Shown here in pieces: positions 27,801 through 34,864 of a DNA stretch of 64,000 nucleotides; position 1 is the stretch's first letter; the number at the start of each line of letters is the position of its first letter. Made by a program: the position numbers and the translations under genes. The stretch is from Sphingomonas sp. (lineage in GTDB: Bacteria; Pseudomonadota; Alphaproteobacteria; Sphingomonadales; Sphingomonadaceae): contig JAFIGU010000107.1 in the NCBI GenBank assembly GCA_017849555.1, forward strand, positions 124,001 to 188,000, given 5' to 3'. Below the pieces are notes generated by a model, which was given only the letters and a program-made list of their open reading frames with translations, searched no databases and was not told where the DNA came from.

Positions 27801-27951
27801 GATCGGTCTCCGCCTCGGGCGCAGTTTGCGCCACGGCAGGAGGCGCGGAACCCGCCTGCGACGTCTGGGCTTGAGCATTCGCTGCCGACATCAGCGCAGC
27901 CGCCAGCGCGGCCGCGGACACACCACGGCCTACCGATTTCGCCTCTCGCAT
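24892..27951 (-). CDS. TonB-dependent receptor
   Basis: A 1019-residue outer-membrane receptor. It has a signal peptide (residues 1-28, ending ANAQAQ), a TonB box-like strand DIVVTGTAIRGV, the plug with IVDGLRLPGGGTQFS and VEVLADGASSVYGSDAVAGVVNFITRR, and a C-terminal barrel ending LVSIGARIKF. This is the oligosaccharide/aromatic uptake type common in sphingomonads. The perfect palindrome at 27977-27993 lies 26 bp upstream of the start codon, a position suited to repression. The GH3 gene follows on the same strand. The probable ligand is a glycoside or oligosaccharide, inferred from the neighbour only. Confidence 0.92.
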   Translation of the reverse strand: MREAKSVGRGVSAAALAAALMSAANAQAQTSQAGSAPPAVAQTAPEAETDRPANPAPVVSNDAPGAQDIVVTGTAIRGVAPIGSNLVSVGLEAIEKTAPVNLSQLVNTVPALSTAGSLAQGENAYSYYSPQIHSLAGSSSNTTLVIVDGLRLPGGGTQFSQTDPNIIPVSAIQRVEVLADGASSVYGSDAVAGVVNFITRRTFDGLDANFQYGWADHYRSKSGSLIWGKTWGTGGVYVAGAWTEQSTLLNRYRSFSSLGDYRGVGGSNNNSFQCSPATIQVTGVSSGTVPSGVFLSPGATGTVANTQANAPCNTSIYNTLVPGQGRGNVMMKVVNDFSDKLTVTYMLNYNRQKTHSPNGPGNLTNAAAFGPNSGKGGQINPFFIAPAGAPNATQQSITWLATTPDGNYGEVESQSDVIYTTAVADYKINSNWTVTLSDAFGWNRSALNTINGFCTACAMLALNGTAQSSGSTTASDIAGQNVIALNLPLTTANALDVWNPVGSNRTSPAVLRSLYRANSENTNYNTFNQIRLNVQGSLFDLPAGPLKVAMGGEYYWQSQTQKITGSNNTGPTTTGSNFRVYNYSRKIKSVYAEAYIPVISPEMDVPLAYRVDLSAAVRYDSFSDVGDTTNPKFAATWEIIRGLKVRGNWSKSFVAPPIGVIGDPTQGYLYASGSIGTNGVISVPTANYPSVVNIPGAVAANTNNPCTMSVAVCQIGQGNTGLRRQLGGGFTNEVPQKGRSWSIGVDFTPQFLPGLVVAGTFFHNTFIGGVSSPSPSAIVNSAGLRNLLTLCPSSCTQAQIDSFANIANGATISGSVPPNVYYLIDQSSRNALNLVVEGVDGQFTYSSDLGNIGRVTIGTAFTYFTKFRQNFGGGTDFSILNTSGYNTTFPSVQFKNRAQLGWALDGISLDLFWNHVGPYRNWISTSVAPITVDSAGNPTGGGDRVAAGNTFDLHAQYEFGGENFTRGWQLFVDVQNLLDANPPFYNGNTNGILGGAWGYNGFVSNPLGRLVSIGARIKF

Positions 27952-27976
27952 CCTACTCCCCTCAGATTATGATTGG

Positions 27977-27993
27977 ATCATATCGTATATGAT
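27977..27993. promoter_or_regulatory. Palindromic operator candidate, site 4 (perfect)
   Basis: ATCATAT-CGT-ATATGAT, a perfect inverted repeat with the same arms as site 1 at 14489. It sits immediately upstream of the TonB receptor - GH3 operon. Confidence 0.7.
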
Positions 27994-28198
27994 TCGCTTT
28001 CTTATGGCGTTGTTCCCGACGGGTCAATATTTGTCGGAGAATTGGCGAATGGGGCGGGGAGCGCCGGCGGGAAGAGCGCTGGGGAACCCGGAATCGGACT
28101 TCGCTCGTAGACGAAGCCAAATCTTTGCGATCATCCAGTCTGCGCCGGGAAAACGCGCTAGAACGGCGCGCGTTTGATCGGGATCACGGCAAAGCGTC

Positions 28199-28372
28199 CC
28201 ATGTGTCCCCGCGAAGGCGGCAGCCCAGTCTGGGTCCCCGCCTTCGCGGGGACACATGGAAGAGCGTACCACCCCGGCGAAGGGGCACCCCGCAAAGTAT
28301 TACTTTGCGGGGACCCCGAAGGCCGGGGTCCAGCATCGGGCCGGTCGTAACTGGACCCCGGCCTGCGCCGGG
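28199..28372. repeat. Cluster of three GC-rich palindromic (REP/BIME-like) elements
   Basis: Three adjacent perfect hairpins: 28199-28259 with 22-bp arms and a 17-base loop, 28288-28312 with 11-bp arms and loop ATT, and 28321-28363 with 13-bp arms. A further partial CCCCGGC/GCCGGGG pair closes the cluster. They occupy most of the 486-bp space between the TonB receptor and MarR genes, which holds no gene. Such arrays resemble REP elements mobilised by RAYT transposases and also stop transcription. Confidence 0.75.
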
Positions 28373-28437
28373 GTGGAATCATACGTTACGCTCGACGCTC
28401 CAAATCCGCTGGTCCACGGGAAAATGCCCCCCCCCGC

Positions 28438-28935
28438 TCACCCCACGGGATCGGTCAGAACAACCCGCCGCATAATCCTGCGAAGTTCGCTATCCAGCTG
28501 CCCGCGCTCTTCCTCGGAAAGATCGCTCAGCCAGTCCTCGTACATTCTGCCGCGTTCTTCGCGAACCGCGGCGTAGATCCGTTTACCCTCATCGGTCAGC
28601 GAGATGAGGCTGCTCTTGCGATTGCGCGGATTGGGTTCGCGCTGGACGAGGTGACGCCGCTCCAGCACGCCGACCGCGCGGCTGACCTCGGCGCGATCGA
28701 CGAAGGCGGCCTCGGCGATCTCGCTCGCGCTGCATCGCCCCATCAGCTCGACATGCGAGATCACGCGCCATTCGGCGAGCGTCATCGACGCCTTTTCGCG
28801 GACATGCTGCGAGGTCGCGCGGTCGATCATCTTGGCGAGCAGCAGGATGCGATAGGGAAGATGGCTTCGCCCGAACAGCCGCCACCGCCGCTCGGAGGCA
28901 TGAAGTATCGGATCGTCGCCCGACGGGGAACCCAT
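28438..28935 (-). CDS. MarR family transcriptional regulator
   Basis: About 165 residues with a winged helix-turn-helix: MTLAEWRVISHVELMGRCSASEIAEAAFVDRAEVSRAVGVLERRHLVQRE, then the wing RNRKSSLISLTDEGKRIYAA, and a C-terminal dimerisation helix rich in Glu/Arg. MarR proteins are usually repressors released by aromatic acids or related ligands. The frame extends upstream to 29022, but GCGAGGA lies six bases before ATG 28935. The divergent DUF3237 - hydrolase - receptor operon begins at 29052; the tandem sites at 28986-29028 between them are the probable operators for self-control and for that operon. Confidence 0.9.
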   Translation of the reverse strand: MGSPSGDDPILHASERRWRLFGRSHLPYRILLLAKMIDRATSQHVREKASMTLAEWRVISHVELMGRCSASEIAEAAFVDRAEVSRAVGVLERRHLVQREPNPRNRKSSLISLTDEGKRIYAAVREERGRMYEDWLSDLSEEERGQLDSELRRIMRRVVLTDPVG

Positions 28936-28985
28936 ATCCATTCCTCGCAAATAACCGATGCGAATCCTCTTGTCATGCCCAGGTT

Positions 28986-29028
28986 GTAGATATATCAACA
29001 ACTCAAGATGGTGATTAATCAATAACTC
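28986..29028. promoter_or_regulatory. Tandem MarR operator candidates
   Basis: Two similar 19-base sites, 28986-29004 and 29010-29028, repeated in the same orientation with 24-bp periodicity. On the minus strand they align as GAGTT(A/G)TTGAT(T/A)(A/T)ATC. The second contains the perfect palindrome TGATTAATCA (29012-29021), found again at 40374. They lie in the divergent space between the MarR and DUF3237 genes. Confidence 0.65.
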
Positions 29029-29051
29029 ACCGAACCGAGGAGAGGATCGCG

Positions 29052-29534
29052 TTGGCCGCCCCCCATCCCTTTGCGCCGCGTTGCGAATTTGCGTTCACCA
29101 TTTCCATCGAGCTGGTGGGGCTGCGCTGGGTGGAGCCCTCCGTTCTCGGCAACACCCGTGCGGCGATCTACGCCGCCAGCGGCACCGTCGCGGGGCCGCG
29201 ACTCAACGGCAAGGTCATCCCGATGTCCGGCGGCGACTTTCCGCTGCAGCGCCCGAACGGCGTCATCGATTTCGACGCGCGCTACATGCTGGAGGCCGAT
29301 GACGGCGCGGTGATCTACATGCAGAATCGCGGCTATCGCTGGGCGCGGAGCCCGGAAATCGCCGAGCGCATGGCCGCCAACGAGGATGTCGCCTTCGACG
29401 ATTATTATATGCGCGTCTCGCCGCGCTTCGAGGCGCCGGCCGGTCCGCACGAGTGGATGAGCCAGCATCTTTTCGTCGGCGTTGCGGAAAAAGTCCCCAA
29501 TGCCAACCGCATCCATTATTTCGTGGTGCTGTGA
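29052..29534 (+). CDS. DUF3237 domain-containing protein
   Basis: A 160-residue cytoplasmic protein of the DUF3237 family, predicted to fold as a small beta-barrel. The family pattern is seen in AASGTVAGPRLNGKVIPMSGGDF, GVIDFDARYMLEADDGAVIYMQNRGYR and PHEWMSQHLFVGVA. Translation starts at TTG 29052, supported by GAGGAGAGGA five bases upstream. It is the first gene of an operon with the CocE hydrolase, a second DUF3237 protein and a TonB receptor. The biochemical role of DUF3237 is not established; it often lies beside aromatic or terpenoid catabolic genes. Confidence 0.85.
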   Translation: MAAPHPFAPRCEFAFTISIELVGLRWVEPSVLGNTRAAIYAASGTVAGPRLNGKVIPMSGGDFPLQRPNGVIDFDARYMLEADDGAVIYMQNRGYRWARSPEIAERMAANEDVAFDDYYMRVSPRFEAPAGPHEWMSQHLFVGVAEKVPNANRIHYFVVL

Positions 29535-29535
29535 G

Positions 29536-31209
29536 ATGCCCGCGGCATCAGCGGCACCCGTCATGCGCGCTGGCGTCGATCCTCACGCCGCGCCCAACAA
29601 GCCGCCCTTGCCGCCGGCCGATTATGCGGTGCGCCGCGAAGCGGGGCTGGTGATCGAGCGCAACGTCGCCATTCCGTTGCGCGACGGCGTCCGTATCCTT
29701 GCCGATATCTACCGCCCGGAGGGCGCACGCGGCACGGCCGATCTGCCGGTGCTGCTGTCGTGGAGCCCCTATGGCAAGCACGCGCAGTCGAACCGGGTTT
29801 TCTGGCCGCATTCCGGCGTCGATCCCGATTGGCTCTCGCCGCTGACCCCGTTCGAAGGCGCCGATCCGGTGAGATGGGGAGCGCTCGGTTACGCGCTCGC
29901 GGTCGTCGATCCGCGCGGCGCGTGGCTGTCCGAAGGCGACTTTCACCACAATGGCGCCGTCGAGGCACAGGATTGCGCCGATGTGATCGACTGGCTCGCC
30001 GACCAGCGCTGGTCGAACGGCAAGGTCGGGATGACCGGCGTTTCCTATCTCGCCGCGATCCAGTTCTGGGTCGCCGCGCTCAACCCGCCGGCGCTTGCCG
30101 CGATCAATCCGTGGGAAGGGTTCACCGACTGGTATCGCGAGTTCGCCTATCACGGCGGGATATTGGAAACCGGCTTCCTGCCGCGCGCATCCGACAATAT
30201 CCGCTACTCGCTCAACCGCACCGAGGACACCTGGGCGAATGCGCAGGCGCATCCCCTGATCGACGCCTTCTGGCGCTCGAAGGAGATCGATCTTGCCGCC
30301 ATCCGCACCCCGGCCTGGGTGGTGGCGAGCTGGTCCGATCAGGGGTTGCACACCCGCGGCACGCTCGAGGCGTTCAAGGCGATGTCGAGCCCGCAGAAAT
30401 GGCTCGACGTGCACGGCCAGAAGAAATGGGCGCATTATTACCGGCCCGAAAGCCAGGCGAAGCGCGAGGCGTACTTCGGCCACTTCCTCAAAGGCCGCCA
30501 GACGACCCTCGCCGCCTGGCCCGCGGTGCGGATCGAGGTGCGCGATCGACACGGGGAGGCCGAGCTTCGTGACGAGGAGGAATGGCCGATCGCGCGCACC
30601 GTCGCGACCCCGTTCTGGCTCGATACCGACGGCAAGCTCACCGCGCAGCGCCCGACGGCGGGGGCGAGCATCGCTTATGATGCGGCCGCAGGCGAGGCGA
30701 ATTTCGACCATCGCTTCGAGCAGGACACCGAACTGACCGGCCACGCCAAGCTTCGCCTCTGGGTCGAGGCGGACGGCGCGGACGATATCGACCTGTTCGT
30801 CGCCCTCCGGAAACTCGACGCCGAAGGCCAGCCGGTCGGCCAGACCTTTTATGCCTTTTACGAGGACGGGCCGGTCGCGCTCGGCTGGCTGCGCGCGAGC
30901 CATCGCGCGATCGATCCGGACCGGAGCGACGCGCTCCAGCCGTTCCACACGCACGAGCGCGAGGAGATGCTGGCCCCCGGCGAGATCGTCCCGGTCGAGA
31001 TCGAGCTCTGGCCCTCCTCCACCTCGTTCCGCGCCGGGGAGACGCTGCGCGTCACGATCATGGGCCGCGACATTTACGCCGAAGGCCTGCCGTTCCTGCC
31101 CTTCGCGCGCCACGAACGGACACGCAACGCCGGCCGCCACATCATCCATTTCGGCGGGGCGCATGACTCGCACCTGCTGGCGCCGGTGATCCCGGCACGA
31201 AAGGGTTGA
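29536..31209 (+). CDS. CocE/NonD family hydrolase (X-Pro dipeptidyl-peptidase S15 type)
   Basis: About 557 residues, alpha/beta-hydrolase with the C-terminal jelly-roll of the CocE/S15 group. The N-terminal half contains ERNVAIPLRDGVRILADIYRP, YGKHAQSN, DPRGAWLSEGDF and the nucleophile serine in MTGVSYLAAIQF. The acid is probably in SWSDQGLHTRGT and the histidine in GQKKWAHYY. The jelly-roll domain begins near AGEANFDHRFEQDTEL. There is no signal peptide. ATG 29536 follows the DUF3237 stop by one base; ATG 29563 is an alternative. Family members cut esters (cocaine esterase), acyl lactams or peptides, so a cytoplasmic ester or amide substrate imported by the receptor of the same operon is likely. 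Confidence 0.88.
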   Translation: MPAASAAPVMRAGVDPHAAPNKPPLPPADYAVRREAGLVIERNVAIPLRDGVRILADIYRPEGARGTADLPVLLSWSPYGKHAQSNRVFWPHSGVDPDWLSPLTPFEGADPVRWGALGYALAVVDPRGAWLSEGDFHHNGAVEAQDCADVIDWLADQRWSNGKVGMTGVSYLAAIQFWVAALNPPALAAINPWEGFTDWYREFAYHGGILETGFLPRASDNIRYSLNRTEDTWANAQAHPLIDAFWRSKEIDLAAIRTPAWVVASWSDQGLHTRGTLEAFKAMSSPQKWLDVHGQKKWAHYYRPESQAKREAYFGHFLKGRQTTLAAWPAVRIEVRDRHGEAELRDEEEWPIARTVATPFWLDTDGKLTAQRPTAGASIAYDAAAGEANFDHRFEQDTELTGHAKLRLWVEADGADDIDLFVALRKLDAEGQPVGQTFYAFYEDGPVALGWLRASHRAIDPDRSDALQPFHTHEREEMLAPGEIVPVEIELWPSSTSFRAGETLRVTIMGRDIYAEGLPFLPFARHERTRNAGRHIIHFGGAHDSHLLAPVIPARKG

Positions 31210-31212
31210 GCG

Positions 31213-31722
31213 ATGAATTCCCCCCTGCCCGATCCTTCGGCGGACCTCGCGCTCCATTACGAACATGCGTTCGACATCCGCATCAATTTCGACAAGCGCT
31301 GGGTGTGGCCCACCGCCGGCGGCGCATCGATCGGCTACACCTCGGTCGGCACCGGCTGCACCGTCTCCGGACCGCGCCTCAACGGCAGGCTGGTCGATCA
31401 TAGCGGCGCCGACTGGCCGATCGTCCGCGCCGACGGCGTCGTTGAGCTCAATGCCCATTATGTGATCGAGACCGATGACGGCGCGCATATCTATATCCGC
31501 AATCAGGGTTATGTGCATGGGCCGTTACGCGCGCCGACCGATCCCGAGGATGCGCCGTCGATCCCGCGCTATTTTCGCTGCACCCCCTATTTCCGCGCGC
31601 CGACCGGCAAATATGACTGGCTGAACCGCACGGTCATCATCGGCGTCGGCGCGCGCCGGCCGCAGCTCGCCCCCGGCGATCCGCCGGACCATTCGCTGTT
31701 CCGTTACTATGCGGTGCGCTGA
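31213..31722 (+). CDS. DUF3237 domain-containing protein (second copy)
   Basis: A 169-residue protein similar in pattern to the one at 29052 but clearly diverged. It has GCTVSGPRLNGRLVDHSGADWPIVRADGVVELNAHYVIETDDGAHIYIRNQGYVHG and a C-terminal TGKYDWLNRTVIIGVGARR. AAAGGG stands just before the ATG, three bases after the hydrolase stop. The two copies flank the CocE hydrolase gene, suggesting that they bind substrate and product, or form a heteromeric complex. No catalytic residues are recognised. Confidence 0.85.
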   Translation: MNSPLPDPSADLALHYEHAFDIRINFDKRWVWPTAGGASIGYTSVGTGCTVSGPRLNGRLVDHSGADWPIVRADGVVELNAHYVIETDDGAHIYIRNQGYVHGPLRAPTDPEDAPSIPRYFRCTPYFRAPTGKYDWLNRTVIIGVGARRPQLAPGDPPDHSLFRYYAVR

Positions 31723-31834
31723 AACCGCGCACCGCGCCGCACCTTGGCGCCGCGCCGCGGGCGAGACCCGCCGGCGCCCGCCGATCACAGACAAAAGCCT
31801 CACGTCACAAGAGGCTGTTCAGGAGGAGGGATGC

Positions 31835-34792
31835 ATGAAGGCCAGAGATTTTAGCGCGGCGCGCAGGGCGACGCGACGTTCGTTGATGGTGACCGCCGCG
31901 CTTGTGGGAAGCATCGCAGCGAGCGCGCCCGCCTTCGCCGCGGACCAGACGACCGAACCGGGCCCCCCCGCGGCGCAGGACGTCGCCCCCGCCGGCCAGC
32001 CACCGGCCGATCAATCCGCCGATCAGCCGCGCGACATCGTCGTCACCGGTTCGCGCTTGTCGGCCGCGGGGTTCAATACCCCCACCCCGGTCACCACGCT
32101 CGGCGCCGAGCGCCTGACCAAGATGGGAACGACCAACATCGGCGAAGCGCTCGCCACGCTTCCCTCGTTCCGCGCCTCGTCGTCGCCGTCCAATTCGGTG
32201 GTCGGCTCGAATATCAGCCCGGTCAACGCGGGCGCGCGCATCGCCGACCTGCGCGGTCTGGGGCAGGCACGGACGCTGGTTCTGGTCGACAGTCAGCGCT
32301 TCTCGCCCAGCACCTCGACCGGCACCGTCGATCTCAACCTCATCCCCACGCTGTTGATCGAGCGCGTCGACGTCGTCACCGGCGGCGCATCGGCCGCTTA
32401 TGGCTCGGACGCGGTTTCCGGGGTGATCAACATCATCCTCAACAAGCGTTTCGAAGGGGTGAAGACCAACGCCGAATTCGGGATCAGCGATCGCGGGGAT
32501 GGCAAGAATTATGTCGCGCAGATCGTCGCCGGCACCAGCTTCGCCGACGGGCGCGGGCATGTCGTGTTCGGCGGCGAATATGACAAGGATGAGGGCGTCG
32601 GCGGATGCTATACGCGCACGTTCTGCTCCAACGAGGTCGGCAATCTGACCCAGGCGGCGGGGCTCAACGGCCGCCCCGCCAACAATATCGCCTATAATGT
32701 CCACACCGCGACATTGACTCCCGGCGGGCTGATTACCGCCACCGTCAATGCCGCGGGCGTGCGCACCGCGGCGAAGGGCGGCGTGCTCGGCGGAATCCAG
32801 TTCGACGCCAGCGGCAACCCGACCAGCTTCACCTACGGCCAGAATGCCGGGGCATTGTTCATGGAAGGCGGCACCGGCCGCGGGCTCAACAGCTTCTTCG
32901 GCGATCCGGCACTGTCGATCCCGGTGACGCGGTACAATGGCTATGGCCATTTCGAATATGAGGCATCGGATGCGTTCACCGGCTTCGCCGATGTCAGCTA
33001 CGGCCATGTCACCGGCTATACGAGCGGGCCCGAAGTCCGCGACGCCGGCTTTCCCGGCAACGGCAGCCTGATCAAGATCGACAATCCGTTCCTGCCCGCC
33101 GCGACCCGCGCGACGATGCAGGCGAACGGCATCACCGGGCTGGTCATCGGCAAGCTCGGCACCGATTTCGGCCAGATCAACAGCGTGTCGACGCGCGACA
33201 CCTATCGCATGGTCGCGGGCGCCAGCGGAAAGATCGACAGCAACTGGAAATGGGACGCCTATGCCCAATATGGCGTCACCGATTATCATCAGTCGACCGT
33301 CAATGATCGCATCACCGCGCGTTACGCCAATGCGATCGACGCGGTGACCGATCCCGCGACCGGCAAGCCGATCTGCCGGATCGCGCTGACCAATCCCGCC
33401 ACCAATTGCGTGCCGCTCAACATCCTCGGCCAGGGGCAATTCTCCGCCGCGGCCAAGGCCTATGCCTTCGGCACCACCAAGCAGCGGACCGAATATACCC
33501 AGTTCGTTGCCGCCGGTAATCTCCACGGCACCCTGTTCGACACATGGGCAGGCCCCGCGACGATCGCGACGGGGATCGAGCGGCGGCACGAGACGCTGGC
33601 GATCTCGGTCGATCCGATCTCGGCCGCCAACGGCTTCTATGTCTACAATGCCACGCCCGCGAAGGGGAATGTCTCGATCACCGAAGGCTATCTCGAAGCG
33701 GGCGTGCCGCTGCTCAAGGATAGCGCGCTCGGCCGAAGCCTCGATCTCAACGGCGCGGTGCGTCGCACCCACTATAATATCGCCAGCCCGACGGTATCGA
33801 ACAGCTTCGACGCGACGACGTGGAAGGTCGGCGCCACCTATAAGCCGATCGACGAGATCCTGCTTCGCGTTACCGAATCGCAGGACATCCGCGCGCCAAA
33901 CGCCGCCGAATTGTTCACGACGCCGGTATCCGGCGTGGGCGCGATCGCCGATACCAAGACCGGCACCCAGGTGTTCGCCACCGTCTATACCGGGGGCAAT
34001 ATCAACCTGAAGCCCGAAACCGCCCGCACCTTTACCGCCGGCGTGACGCTGCAACCCAGGGGCGCGCTGAACGGCCTGCGCTTCTCCGTCGACTTCTACA
34101 AGATACGCATCCGCGACGCGATCGCGACGCTTGGCGCCCAGGTCATCGTCAACACCTGCAACACCAGCGGCGCGCCCAATATCTGCGGCCTCGTGACCCG
34201 CAACGCGAGCGGCATCCTGCAGACCGTCTCGGTGCTTTATCTCAACCTCAACCGGCAGGATCTGAAGGGCCTCGATATCGAGGGCAGCTACCATTTGCCG
34301 TTCGGCGGGAGCAATGCGCTCGATCTGCGCGCGCTCGCCACGCATACCTTCAAGCTGACCAACAGCGCGGTCGTTCTGCCCGGCACCACGACCCCGGTGA
34401 ACCGTGCGGGGGACAATGGGCTGAACGGCATCCCCTCCTGGGTGGTGGACGGGTTCGCCTCGCTGACGCTCAACCGTATGACCCTCAACCTGCAGGGCCA
34501 TTTCATTTCGGCGGGCAAATATGACGCCTCTTTGGTCGGCCCCGAAGATCCCGGTTACAGCGTGACCGCGGTCAACAGCATCAACACCAACCGCGTCCCT
34601 TCGCGCTTCTACACCAATATCGGCGCGAGCTTCGATCTGATGAAGGCGGGCAATCGCAACCTGCAGATCTACGCCAATGTCACCAATCTGTTCGATGTGA
34701 TGCCGCCGCCGCTTTGGAACGGCAACAACAATTCGGTCTATTACGACGTGATCGGCCGCCGTTACCGAATGGGCGTGCGATACGCTTTTTAA
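31835..34792 (+). CDS. TonB-dependent receptor
   Basis: A 985-residue outer-membrane receptor. The signal peptide (RSLMVTAALVGSIAASAPAFA) is followed by a Pro/Gln/Asp-rich linker and the TonB box-like DIVVTGSRLSAAGFN. The plug has NIGEALATLPSFRAS, ADLRGLGQARTLVLVDSQRF and VDVVTGGASAAYGSDAVSGVINIILN; the barrel ends YRMGVRYAF. ATG 31835 is chosen because AGGAGGAGGG at 31821-31830 precedes it by four bases; it also places the signal peptide correctly. It is the last gene of the DUF3237-CocE-DUF3237 operon and is followed by a strong terminator. It probably imports the ester cut by the hydrolase. Confidence 0.93.
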   Translation: MKARDFSAARRATRRSLMVTAALVGSIAASAPAFAADQTTEPGPPAAQDVAPAGQPPADQSADQPRDIVVTGSRLSAAGFNTPTPVTTLGAERLTKMGTTNIGEALATLPSFRASSSPSNSVVGSNISPVNAGARIADLRGLGQARTLVLVDSQRFSPSTSTGTVDLNLIPTLLIERVDVVTGGASAAYGSDAVSGVINIILNKRFEGVKTNAEFGISDRGDGKNYVAQIVAGTSFADGRGHVVFGGEYDKDEGVGGCYTRTFCSNEVGNLTQAAGLNGRPANNIAYNVHTATLTPGGLITATVNAAGVRTAAKGGVLGGIQFDASGNPTSFTYGQNAGALFMEGGTGRGLNSFFGDPALSIPVTRYNGYGHFEYEASDAFTGFADVSYGHVTGYTSGPEVRDAGFPGNGSLIKIDNPFLPAATRATMQANGITGLVIGKLGTDFGQINSVSTRDTYRMVAGASGKIDSNWKWDAYAQYGVTDYHQSTVNDRITARYANAIDAVTDPATGKPICRIALTNPATNCVPLNILGQGQFSAAAKAYAFGTTKQRTEYTQFVAAGNLHGTLFDTWAGPATIATGIERRHETLAISVDPISAANGFYVYNATPAKGNVSITEGYLEAGVPLLKDSALGRSLDLNGAVRRTHYNIASPTVSNSFDATTWKVGATYKPIDEILLRVTESQDIRAPNAAELFTTPVSGVGAIADTKTGTQVFATVYTGGNINLKPETARTFTAGVTLQPRGALNGLRFSVDFYKIRIRDAIATLGAQVIVNTCNTSGAPNICGLVTRNASGILQTVSVLYLNLNRQDLKGLDIEGSYHLPFGGSNALDLRALATHTFKLTNSAVVLPGTTTPVNRAGDNGLNGIPSWVVDGFASLTLNRMTLNLQGHFISAGKYDASLVGPEDPGYSVTAVNSINTNRVPSRFYTNIGASFDLMKAGNRNLQIYANVTNLFDVMPPPLWNGNNNSVYYDVIGRRYRMGVRYAF

Positions 34793-34803
34793 CCTCCCCC
34801 CTC

Positions 34804-34839
34804 CCCGGCCCCGGCCATGCCGCCGGGGCCGGGATTTTT
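34804..34839 (+). terminator. Rho-independent terminator of the DUF3237-CocE-TonB receptor operon
   Basis: A perfect 12-bp GC-rich stem (arms 34804-34815 and 34822-34833) with a six-base loop, followed directly by ATTTTT. It starts 12 bp after the receptor stop codon, and separates the operon from the carboxylesterase gene. Confidence 0.9.
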
Positions 34840-34864
34840 CGGCCTCGGCGACCCAGGGAGTGGC

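Noticed and set aside
28438..28935. The MarR protein as the factor for the ATCATAT-N3-ATATGAT sites
   Set aside because: Its own upstream region carries a different pair of sites (TGATTAATCA type), so the palindromic regulon probably answers to another protein.
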